Below are positions 17,722-25,337 of a DNA stretch of 64,000 nucleotides, in pieces (position 1 is the first letter of the stretch; every line of letters starts with the position of its first letter). The position numbers and the translations under genes are program-made. The DNA is from Micromonospora sp. M71_S20 (lineage in GTDB: Bacteria > Actinomycetota > Actinomycetes > Mycobacteriales > Micromonosporaceae): the NCBI RefSeq assembly GCF_003664255.1, contig NZ_RCCV01000001.1, forward strand, positions 3,844,001 through 3,908,000. The letters are read 5' to 3'. The notes beneath the pieces were generated by a model. It was not told where the DNA came from. It did not search any database and worked only from the letters and a program-made list of their open reading frames with translations.

Positions 17722-18368
17722 CAGCATCTCGCCGAATGCGCCTCGCTTTGGCCATCAGCCGGTTTGCCTCGGCCGCGTTGCCAGTCTCCGATGCCCGTTC
17801 GCGCTACCGAGAACAGTGGGAGGCCGACATACGCGGCGCCGCCGACATAGGGCTGTCGCCGCTGCGGCTCGCTCTCGGCACTGCAGTGGCAGCCCTCCAA
17901 CTTGTCGCTACCATCAGGACGGGGACAGCAGTGCTTGCGTCAGGGAACATTGCGCTGGCCATCCGGGCAGCCGGTGCGCCCCGCGTACGTACCGGCCTTG
18001 CAGTGACGCAGTTGGGATTCGGCGGTCTATATGCGGTCGTGCTGGTGTTATACGCCGTCAGCCGGATCCGGTTGGGACTCGGCCACCATGAACTCACCCA
18101 CGAAATGCACGACCCCAAGGACCTCGTGCCTTTCGGTCTCTCCCTGCTCAACCCCTTCACCTGGCTGTTCATGACCTCGCAGCTGTACATAATGCTTAAT
18201 GGCTGGGTGCTCGGAGCTGTCCTCGCTGCAGGGTCACTCGTCCACGCGTTTACCGGCAACGACCGTCGGCGGCGGCTCTCCGTGACCGCGACGGCGGTCA
18301 GCGCCGTTGTGCTGGCCATCGCTCTCAGTGGCTTCGGCTGGGACATATTCGTTTGGGTTAGGGATTAG
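17718..18368 (+). CDS. Multi-pass membrane protein in PadR operon
   Basis: The 216-residue protein has about four hydrophobic segments (around residues 50-70, 90-112, 140-165 and 190-212) and a basic N-terminal segment (YREQWEADIRG), which resembles the cytosolic tail of PadR-linked permease-type proteins. The substrate is unknown. It is co-translated with PadR. Its last codons lie at the edge of an IS5 element: the stop TAG (18366-18368) contains the TA flanking the IS, and the uninterrupted sequence would also have read TAG, so the protein seems unchanged. Confidence 0.7.
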   Translation: MTASRRMRLALAISRFASAALPVSDARSRYREQWEADIRGAADIGLSPLRLALGTAVAALQLVATIRTGTAVLASGNIALAIRAAGAPRVRTGLAVTQLGFGGLYAVVLVLYAVSRIRLGLGHHELTHEMHDPKDLVPFGLSLLNPFTWLFMTSQLYIMLNGWVLGAVLAAGSLVHAFTGNDRRRRLSVTATAVSAVVLAIALSGFGWDIFVWVRD

Positions 18369-19277
18369 GGCGAGCGAGATCGCGTAGCCATATCTTCATC
18401 GTGGCGACGTCAACCGTAGCCTGGTACATGAACTCTCTCTTGTCGTAGCGGGTGGCCACGGCTCGGAACTGCTTGAGCTTGTTGATCGCCCGCTCGACGA
18501 CATTGCGCTGTTTGTACAGCTCACGGTCGAATGCGGGCGGGCGCCCGCCCCGGCTGCCCTTGGCCGCCCGAGCGGCGACCTGGTCCTTCTTCTCGGGAAT
18601 CACCGCCGCGATTCTGCGTCGGCGCAGCTCAGCCCGGATCTTCTTGTTCGTGTACGCCTTGTCGGCAAGCAGCCGGCCCGGCCGGGTCCGCGGCCGACCC
18701 AACCGTCGCCGGACGCGGATACCGTCCATGACCATGGCGAACCCGACGCTGTCGTGGCGCTGCCCGGCGGTGAGGGTCCGGCTGACCGGCCGGCACCGGC
18801 GGTCTGCAGCCAGATGCAGCTTCGTGCTCAGCCCGCCACGGGACCGACCAAGCGCCTCACGATCACCCGATTCGCCCGACACCGGCCGCCCCCTTTGCCT
18901 TCGCTGGCCTGCTCGGACAGCTCCCTGGGCAGGTCGCGGCGAGCACCGGCCGCGTGCTGGTGCGCCCGGACCACGGTCGAGTCCAAGCCCAGCACCCAGT
19001 CCTCGCCCGCCTCGGCATCGCAGTCGGTGCGCAGCGCGTCGCAGATCCTCGCCCAGGTACCGTCGAGGGCCCAGCGACGCTTGCGCTGGTAGACCGTCTT
19101 CCATGGGCCGAACCGGGCGGGCAGGTCCCGCCAGGTGATCCCGGTCCGTTCCCGGAACAAGATCCCCGAGATCGTCATACGGTGATCACGCCACCGCCCG
19201 CCCCGGAGTGGATCCGTCGGCAGCAGCGGTCTCAGCAACTCCCACTCGGCGTCAGTGAGCTCAAATCGTCCAGACAC
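18358..19277 (-). CDS. IS5-family transposase expressed by frameshifting
   Basis: Two overlapping frames together make one transposase of about 305 residues. Frame one (19277-18828) holds the N-terminal helix-turn-helix/DUF4096-like part ([45 protein letters not shown] with the first catalytic Asp). Frame two (to 18358) holds [32 protein letters not shown] and the [20 protein letters not shown] segment with the final Glu. The switch is a -1 shift at AAAGGGGGC (minus strand, + positions 18888-18896), a run suited to ribosomal slippage, as in other actinobacterial IS5 elements. Simple mutation cannot be ruled out. Confidence 0.8.
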
Positions 19278-19325
19278 GACAAGCGTGCTACACGTTCACG
19301 TCCCAAAGATCCACGAAACACGCCC
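18368..19325 (-). mobile_element. IS5-family insertion sequence with two-frame transposase
   Basis: The right end reads as GGGCGTGTTTCGTGGATC inward from 19325. The left end begins GGGCGAG at 18368, so the inverted repeats match only weakly beyond the first bases. Both sides carry TA (18366-18367 and 19326-19327). The transposase reading frame ends at 18358, 10 bp outside this left boundary. The left boundary is therefore uncertain, and the left terminus may be altered or slightly truncated. Confidence 0.7.
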
Positions 19326-19415
19326 TAGGGCCCTGGGTGCTGCGGCGAGCCTCGCGACGCAGGCGAACGGTAGGGTCGCACCCACCGCCCTTGCCCAGAC
19401 ACAGGAGGTCGCGCC

Positions 19416-21563
19416 GTGCCGCAGCTCGCCTTGGCCAACAGCTTCTGGCAGAGCTACGACATCCTGGAGAAGCCGGTGAAGGCCGGCGTACGCAAGGCGA
19501 TGGAGAAGTTCCAGCAGCTCACCGTCGCCGAGCTGCACGCCGACAAGGGCCTGCACCTGGAGTCGGTGAACAACGCGCGGGACCCGCGGATGCGGACCAT
19601 CCGGATCTCCGACTTCTGGCGCGGGGTGGTTTTGGCGCCCGACGACGGCAGCGACACGTTCCTGCTGCTCAACGTCGTGCCACACGACGACGCGTACACA
19701 TGGGCCGCGAAGCGGCTCTACACGGTGAACACGGCGACGCGGGCCTTGGAGGTCCGCAACGTCGTCGCCATCGAGCAGCTCACTCCGGCGCTGGAGAAGG
19801 CTGCGGCGGAGGCGCCGAGCCTGCTGTTCGCCCGCTACTCCGACACTGTGCTGCGGCACCTCGGCATCGACGACCAGGTGCTGCGGGCAGTACGCACGAT
19901 CATCGACAAGCGGCAGTTGGACGCGTTCAGCACGTTGCTGCCCGAGGACCAGTTCGAGGTGCTGCAGTACCTCGCCGAGGGCTTCACGCCCGACGAGGTC
20001 TATCGCGACGTCGTGGCCGAGCGTCGGCCGGTGGACGCAACGCCAGAGCCGAGCGGGAGCCTGTCCGTGGCGATCGCCAACACCGCCAACCGCATCACCC
20101 TGGTGACCCGGCCGGATGAGCTCGCCGAGATCCTCGACAAGCCCTTCGCCGCCTGGCGGGTGTTCCTGCACCCGTCGCAGCGGCGGGTCGCGTACCGGGT
20201 CTCCTACAACGGGCCCGCTCAGGTGACGGGTGGGCCGGGCACCGGCAAGACGGTGGTGGCGCTGCACCGGGTCAAGCACCTGCTCTCCCGCACGCCCGAC
20301 AGCCGGGTGCTGCTCACCACGTACACCAATGCCCTGGCCGCGACCCTGCGGGAGAACCTGGCGCTGCTCCTCGACGACGAGGAGCAGCTGGCGCGGGTGG
20401 AGGTCACCACGGTGAACGCCTTCGCGCACCGCGCAGCGCGTGCCCTCGCCGGACGGGTGCCGACCCCGATCGGCGACGCGGACGAGCGGCAGGTCTGGCG
20501 GCGGGTGTGCCGCAGGCTGAACATGCCCTGGACCGAGCAGTTCCTCGCCCAGGAGTTCCGGCATGTGATCCTCGCCCACAACGTGCAGAGCCGGGAGGAG
20601 TACCGCGCGGCCAGCCGGCGGGGGAGAGGGTCGGCGCTCGGCCCGCGGCAGCGCGACCGGGTATGGGACGCCGTGGACATGTTCCAGAAGGAGCTGTCCG
20701 CCGCCGGTACCACCACCCACCTGCAGATCTGCGCGCGGGCGGCGCGGCTGCTCGACGGCGCCGACCTCACCGACCACGGGTACGACCACGTCGTGGTCGA
20801 CGAGGCGCAGGACCTGCATCCCGCGCAGTGGCGGGTGCTGCGGGCCGCGGTGGCGCCCGGCCCGGACGACCTCTTCATCACCGGCGATCCGCACCAGCGG
20901 ATCTACGACTCCCGGGTCTCGCTGAACGCCCTCGGCATCTTCGTCACTGGGCGCAGCAGCCGGCTGCGGGTAAACTACCGCAGCACCGAGGAGATCCTCT
21001 CCTGGTCCACCGGGGTGCTCGTTGGCTCCCGGATCGAGGACCTCGGTGGCGACGGTGACGACAGCCTCGCCGGCTACCGGTCGCTGCTGCACGGCAAGCG
21101 GCCGCACGCCGCCGGATACCCGACGAGTCAGGCCGAGAACACGGCGCTCGTGGAGCGGGTGGCGGAGTGGTTGGAGCAGGGCTTGGCGGCGAGCGAGATC
21201 GCGGTGTGCGCTCGGTTCAACACCACTCTGAGCGACGTGCAGGAGGCATTGACCGCCGCCGGGATTCCTTCTGTGCGGGTTCGCGATCAGCCGGGCGTGG
21301 ACGTGGACGGGGTGCGGCTCGCCACCCTGCACGCGATGAAGGGGCTGGAGTTCCGCTGTGTGGCGGTAATCGGTGTAACGGCGCGGTCGGTGCCGTTCGC
21401 GAAGGAGGTCACGCCGGCCGAGGTGGATCCGTTGCAGCACGAGAGCGACCTGCTCCGGGAGCGTTGCCTGCTGTTCGTCGCGAGCACCCGGGCGCGGGAG
21501 GCGCTGCACGTGTCATGGAGTGGACAGCCCAGCCCGTTCCTGGCGTTCTCCTCTGGCAGTTAG
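19416..21563 (+). CDS. UvrD/Rep-type helicase with N-terminal RelE-like domain
   Basis: 715 residues. Residues 1-110 resemble a RelE/ParE toxin fold (MRTIRISDFWRGVVLA, LLLNVVPHDDAYTWA), followed by an all-helical linker and an SF1 helicase: Walker A VTGGPGTGKTVVALHR (near 270), motif II VVVDEAQDLHPAQW (near 463), GDPHQRIYDSR (motif III), LATLHAMKGLEFR (motif V) and LLFVASTRAREAL (motif VI). Known RelE-UvrD fusions occur in mobile and defence contexts; whether the toxin-like part cuts RNA is untested. The GTG start follows CAGGAGG, and a -10-like TAGGGT is at 19371. A truncated relative of its 5' end is at 14388. Confidence 0.88.
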   Translation: MPQLALANSFWQSYDILEKPVKAGVRKAMEKFQQLTVAELHADKGLHLESVNNARDPRMRTIRISDFWRGVVLAPDDGSDTFLLLNVVPHDDAYTWAAKRLYTVNTATRALEVRNVVAIEQLTPALEKAAAEAPSLLFARYSDTVLRHLGIDDQVLRAVRTIIDKRQLDAFSTLLPEDQFEVLQYLAEGFTPDEVYRDVVAERRPVDATPEPSGSLSVAIANTANRITLVTRPDELAEILDKPFAAWRVFLHPSQRRVAYRVSYNGPAQVTGGPGTGKTVVALHRVKHLLSRTPDSRVLLTTYTNALAATLRENLALLLDDEEQLARVEVTTVNAFAHRAARALAGRVPTPIGDADERQVWRRVCRRLNMPWTEQFLAQEFRHVILAHNVQSREEYRAASRRGRGSALGPRQRDRVWDAVDMFQKELSAAGTTTHLQICARAARLLDGADLTDHGYDHVVVDEAQDLHPAQWRVLRAAVAPGPDDLFITGDPHQRIYDSRVSLNALGIFVTGRSSRLRVNYRSTEEILSWSTGVLVGSRIEDLGGDGDDSLAGYRSLLHGKRPHAAGYPTSQAENTALVERVAEWLEQGLAASEIAVCARFNTTLSDVQEALTAAGIPSVRVRDQPGVDVDGVRLATLHAMKGLEFRCVAVIGVTARSVPFAKEVTPAEVDPLQHESDLLRERCLLFVASTRAREALHVSWSGQPSPFLAFSSGS

Positions 21564-21638
21564 CCCAGATGGTCCCTGAGCTCGTCTTGAAGCTCGCCGC
21601 CTGCGGGGGCTGCGGCGACAGGGTTGCCCTTCAAGGCG

Positions 21639-22430
21639 TCACATCGACGTGGTCATTCCTTTCCGGGTCAGCTCCCATACGCCACGATGCCCGGTTCGCT
21701 TGATCAGTCCGTCGTCGACCATGGCCTTACGCTCCCAACGAGCGGCGTTCCGCCACCGCACTTCGTCCCCATCGACAACGCCATAGTCGCCCTCGAGGAA
21801 GACGTGCTCCATGCGGCGTTCGAGCTCCGCGAGCACTTTGTCCACTTCCTGCCGGCCGCCGGCCTCCTGGAGAATCGCGAGTATGTACGGCCGAAATGCC
21901 TTCTGCGGTGTCTGGCCGCGCTTCCGTCCTGCGGAACGCTGAGCCGGCACCTCCGATGACGGCTCGTCAGATGCGGGGCCGCTGGTTGATGCACCCGGCT
22001 GGTCATGCTCCGCCCAGATGTCGCTGAGAGACTTCCCGTCGCGCTGCCGCTGCCAAGCCGTCCAACCGTTGACCTCATAACCAGCGAGATGCCGGGCGGC
22101 GCTCGAGGGAGTGCCGTGCAGGGAGCCGTCCCGCAGGCGTAGCCGACCGTCGTTCGTGAGCCAGGCCTCGTGTCTCTTCCCCTGATTCCGCCGGTTCCAT
22201 ACGAGGCACTCGTCTACGCGGAGGATGCCGTCGGCGAGCAGCCGAGCGAGTTTGGTCGACGATGCTGGCTTCATGTGTGGACTCCTTGCTGGGCTTTCTA
22301 CGGGGCCAGCGACGCCTCCGTTCAGGTTCAAGAGTCGTCGCAGCACTGTGTTGGGGGTGTCGACGAACGCTTCCGCCTTGGACTGCAGTAGGGCGTACAC
22401 CTCGTCGTCTACCCGGATGGTCGGAGCCAT
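21639..22430 (-). CDS. RHH-RAMA-Mrr_N protein (modified-DNA-reading regulator)
   Basis: 263 residues from the ATG at 22430, which has an AAAGG site; the longer frame to 22628 is rejected because it crosses the divergent promoter. Residues 1-45 form a ribbon-helix-helix (APTIRVDDEVYALLQSKAEA). Residues about 65-140 fit the RAMA fold (LARLLADGILRVDECLVW, DGRLRLRDGSLHGTPSSAAR), found next to restriction and methyltransferase domains and thought to read modified DNA. After a linker, the C-terminus (PYILAILQEAGGRQEVDKVL to GVWELTRKG) is the Mrr N-terminal winged helix, without the Mrr nuclease domain. It is probably a regulator or specificity factor and is divergent from the OGG-fold gene. Confidence 0.75.
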   Translation of the reverse strand: MAPTIRVDDEVYALLQSKAEAFVDTPNTVLRRLLNLNGGVAGPVESPARSPHMKPASSTKLARLLADGILRVDECLVWNRRNQGKRHEAWLTNDGRLRLRDGSLHGTPSSAARHLAGYEVNGWTAWQRQRDGKSLSDIWAEHDQPGASTSGPASDEPSSEVPAQRSAGRKRGQTPQKAFRPYILAILQEAGGRQEVDKVLAELERRMEHVFLEGDYGVVDGDEVRWRNAARWERKAMVDDGLIKRTGHRGVWELTRKGMTTSM

Positions 22431-22525
22431 CTGCTGCCTTTCTGCCTCGACGTACCGGAGATGACAGTGTTGCAGACAGATGAAAAGCTTGGAAGATGCC
22501 GGTCGCCTAAGCGACGGAGGGCGGA

Positions 22526-22540
22526 CTGTCGACAGTCGAC
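22526..22540. promoter_or_regulatory. CTGTCGACAG palindrome with overlapping GTCGAC repeat
   Basis: CTGTCGACAG (22526-22535) is a perfect 10-bp palindrome and is followed immediately by a second TCGAC, giving GTCGACAGTCGAC. It lies midway between the divergent RHH-RAMA and OGG-fold starts. Ribbon-helix-helix dimers bind tandem short dyads like this, so it is a candidate operator for the RHH protein. Confidence 0.45.
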
Positions 22541-22617
22541 AAGGTCGTCGGAGCATGTCCGATCGGCGATTCGCCCCGCCTGTCTGTCTGTAAACCCGTA
22601 CCTCGGTCGGTGGGAAC

Positions 22618-23475
22618 ATGATCGTCATGTCAAACGACTGCGTCCCTGTTCCGAACCGCCTGCGGGAGCTTCTGCATCGATGGGAGGCCGAGGGGCGGCA
22701 ACCTCAGGGCGGCATGGGGTGGAACCGCTCAGCGTGGCTCGCCAGCTTGCCGGAGCACCAGGGCCTTCTCGAAGAGCTGCCGGACCGGCTCGACCGTAAC
22801 CATGTGACAGAACGGGGCCGCCGGGCTGGCGAAGCCCACGGCGAGGCCGTGCGGGCGTTCGTGATAGCGATGGTGTGGGGGTACGGGCCGGTCGGGTACG
22901 GCGCGTTCCGAACCGCACGGGTGCTGCGCGAGAACGAGGAGGCGCCCCGGATTCTCCGCGAGGTGGCGTTGAGAACGCGCCGCGATGGCGGGGCGGAGGC
23001 GTTTAAGTGGCTAAGGCAGCACCGTCTTCGCTACCTTGGCGTTTCCTTTGCCACCAAGTACCTCTTCTTCTGCAGCGGTGCGGAGGCATCGCCGGCGCTG
23101 GTGCTCGATCGGCGTGTGCAGCGGTGGCTGTGGCGGCACGCCGACCTCCACGTCAGCCTGAACTGGAACGTCGACCACTACCGCCGGTACCTGTGCCTGG
23201 TGACCAAGTGGGCGGGAGATCTCGACCTCAGGCCGGACGAGGTCGAGTACCTCATGTTCTCGGACGACGGCTCGCAGCAGATCGCCGCCGAGGAGGGACT
23301 TGTGGAGTCTGACGAAGTCGCCGTGTTGGACGCTCTTGACGAGGCTGCTGCCGCCTTCGCGGCACTGCCGGGCGACATTGACGCGAATGACCTTGAGGAC
23401 TTCGAGCGCGGCGTACGGCAGTTGCGCCGGATCGTGCTGGCTCGCGGCTTGACTCGGCGTGAACCGCCGGAGTGA
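22618..23475 (+). CDS. OGG-fold (8-oxoguanine glycosylase-like) protein
   Basis: 285 residues. The segment FVIAMVWGYGPVGYGAFRTA, then LGVSFATKYLFFCS and PALVLDRRVQRWL, is the signature of the bacterial OGG-fold family annotated as 8-oxoguanine DNA glycosylase-like. These are HhH-type proteins often found in phage-defence contexts rather than general repair. The canonical HhH lysine/aspartate pair is not clear, so activity cannot be claimed. ATGs at 22618 and 22627 are both possible starts. It is divergent from the RHH-RAMA gene with the palindrome between them, and converges on the DUF429 gene 60 bp downstream. Confidence 0.75.
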   Translation: MIVMSNDCVPVPNRLRELLHRWEAEGRQPQGGMGWNRSAWLASLPEHQGLLEELPDRLDRNHVTERGRRAGEAHGEAVRAFVIAMVWGYGPVGYGAFRTARVLRENEEAPRILREVALRTRRDGGAEAFKWLRQHRLRYLGVSFATKYLFFCSGAEASPALVLDRRVQRWLWRHADLHVSLNWNVDHYRRYLCLVTKWAGDLDLRPDEVEYLMFSDDGSQQIAAEEGLVESDEVAVLDALDEAAAAFAALPGDIDANDLEDFERGVRQLRRIVLARGLTRREPPE

Positions 23476-23534
23476 TCCGGAAACAGGTCAGGCAGCCGGC
23501 GGTTCGCCCGGAGCATCCTCCTCGGCAAAGGTCG

Positions 23535-24296
23535 TCAGCGTCTCGCGCTTGACGTGCTGAGGCTGCTCAGTGGTGCGGTCGGTAGGGCGATCCAACCCTC
23601 GGTTGCGGCGGCGGCCAGGTCGGCGGGACCGGGACGGCTGGCCTGGCCGATGGCAGCCGCACGAGCGGTCAGTGCGGCCACGACCGCGTCGATTGCGTGA
23701 TCGCTATCCCGGCACGCTGCCTCAAAGTCGCCGAGTTGCAGCCACGGCGCAGCGTCGATCAGCCGGTTCATCAAGTCGTTCAGCGCGCTGCTGTTCTGCC
23801 GTCCTTTGTATCCCCGGTAGGGCAACCCCCACTGCTTCAGCGACGCCGCAGGATAGACCTCGACAATCGTTCCGCCGCCGCTGCGATCCACGGGTTGCCC
23901 GTCCGCGGCGAGCCGCGCCAGCAGGGCGGCACATCGCATCGCCGTGTGGGCGATCCGGTCCGCGGCCACGCTGAGCGGTGGGCGATCGGTCACCGCGTGG
24001 GTCACCGCATCGGTCCGGCGCCAGGCAAGGCTCCTGCGCCAGGCGCGACCGACCAGGTCGCTAGGGGCGGCGAGGTCGCCGCGATGGTGGGCGATGACGA
24101 ATTCCACGAACGGCCCCGGCCAGCCAAGCGGGCAGTCAATCCCGACCTTCTCCGCTGCCGATGCCGCCCGCAGGAGCTGATCGTCACCTGCGCCGATGGT
24201 CAACTCCTCCAGCGCAGCCCCTGTCGCGGACCACCGGATCCAGGCCACTGCGGTGTTGGCGTCCTCCGCCGCAAGATCGATCCCCGCCGTCAACAT
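23535..24296 (-). CDS. DUF429 protein (predicted RNase H-fold)
   Basis: The 253-residue protein starts MLTAGIDLAAEDANTAVAWI, the first strand and acidic residue of the DUF429 fold. It continues with VGIDCPLGWP, a GGGTIVEVYPAASLKQWGL block and DSDHAIDAVVAALTARA near the end. The family has an RNase H-like fold with conserved Asp/Glu and is predicted to be a nuclease, with no experimental role known to me. An IS5 element begins 12 bp upstream of its start codon (24309), so its native promoter has been displaced and expression may now depend on the IS end. Confidence 0.82.
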   Translation of the reverse strand: MLTAGIDLAAEDANTAVAWIRWSATGAALEELTIGAGDDQLLRAASAAEKVGIDCPLGWPGPFVEFVIAHHRGDLAAPSDLVGRAWRRSLAWRRTDAVTHAVTDRPPLSVAADRIAHTAMRCAALLARLAADGQPVDRSGGGTIVEVYPAASLKQWGLPYRGYKGRQNSSALNDLMNRLIDAAPWLQLGDFEAACRDSDHAIDAVVAALTARAAAIGQASRPGPADLAAAATEGWIALPTAPLSSLSTSSARR

Positions 24297-24308
24297 CCGC
24301 CCAAGCTA

Positions 24309-25186
24309 AGGGACGTCTCGTAACTCGATGATCGGTCCATGGTGGATCATGTCGGGGTGCAGGTGATCTCGGCGGCCCGCCAGGAGTGGATCTTTCCGTT
24401 CACCGGGCTGCAGCCCGCCCAGTTCCGCAGGTTGGTCCGGCTGGTCGCCGAGCGTGGCGGTGCCACGATCGCTGACGGCCGGCCCGGCCGGCAGTGGTCT
24501 CTCGACCTCGCCGATCGGGTGCTGCTGGTAGCGGCGTACTGGCGCACGAACCTGACCATGCGACAGATCGGCCCGCTGTTCGGGGTGTCGCACTCCGCCG
24601 CGCACCGGGTCATCGACACCGTCGGCCCCCTGCTCGCCCTGGCGCCGGGACGCCGACATCGGGTCGACCAGATCACCATCGTTGACGGCACTCTGGTGCC
24701 GACCCGGGACCACCGCCTGGCCGCCCCCAGCAAGAACTACCGCTACAGCACGAACCTGCAGGTCGCCATCGACGCCCACACCCGCCTCGTCGTCGCCCTC
24801 GGCGACCCGCAACCCGGCAACCGCAACGACACCATCGTCTACCGCACCAGCGGCATCGACCAGAAGTTGGCCGGACGCCCGGTCATGGCCGACGGCGCCT
24901 ACCGCGGCAACCCCGAGGTGATCATCCCGTACCGCAAACCCGCCGACGGCAGCGAGCCACCCGACTGGAAAGCCGACCTGAACAAGCAACACCGCACCGT
25001 CCGAGCACAGGTCGAACACGTACTGCCCCGCATGAAGTGCCTCAAGATCCTGCGCGACTACCGCCGCGCCGCCCACACATTGACCGACACCGCATCCGGC
25101 ACCGCCCACCTCCACAACAACATCCTCGCGGGGTGACACCAGCACCGTTGCCGGGCAACCCCTTCACCGAGTTACGAGACGTCCTT
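24309..25186 (+). mobile_element. IS5-family insertion sequence, copy 2 (878 bp)
   Basis: It has the same ends as the copy at 4903-5782 (GGGACGTCTCGTAACTCG at the left, its partner CGAGTTACGAGACGTCC at the right), again flanked by TA (24307-24308 and 25187-25188). It is 2 bp shorter because of a difference near the left end and lies in the opposite orientation to copy 1. The transposase is intact. Confidence 0.9.
24339..25136 (+). CDS. IS5-family transposase (DDE_Tnp_4 type), second copy
   Basis: A 265-residue transposase that differs from the copy at 4955-5752 at about 14-18 positions spread along the chain (for example LVPTRDHRLAAPSK against LIPTRDHRLTTPSK). The VDGT, ADGAY and VEHVL motifs with the presumed catalytic acids are all kept. 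The divergence shows that the copies did not arise by a very recent local duplication, or that they arrived separately. Confidence 0.92.
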   Translation: MVDHVGVQVISAARQEWIFPFTGLQPAQFRRLVRLVAERGGATIADGRPGRQWSLDLADRVLLVAAYWRTNLTMRQIGPLFGVSHSAAHRVIDTVGPLLALAPGRRHRVDQITIVDGTLVPTRDHRLAAPSKNYRYSTNLQVAIDAHTRLVVALGDPQPGNRNDTIVYRTSGIDQKLAGRPVMADGAYRGNPEVIIPYRKPADGSEPPDWKADLNKQHRTVRAQVEHVLPRMKCLKILRDYRRAAHTLTDTASGTAHLHNNILAG

Positions 25187-25337
25187 TACTCAGCACCGAC
25201 GGGTCGACGTATCGTCCACCACGTCATCTCTCGACCCGCCGTTTCACCGACCGCAGCCGAGTCATGGCGCCAGGCGAGGGCGAAACGCCCGAGATCTGTG
25301 TCGGTACGGACGATTGGCGAACGAATTCCAGTTGAGA

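Noticed and set aside
21639..22628. Longer start for the RHH-RAMA protein at 22628
   Set aside because: The added 66 residues cross the divergent promoter and dyad and have no ribosome site; MAPTIRVDDEVYALL at 22430 begins the RHH fold.
24306..25145. Minus-strand 279-codon frame over IS copy 2
   Set aside because: It is antisense to an intact transposase with catalytic motifs and has no domain of its own.
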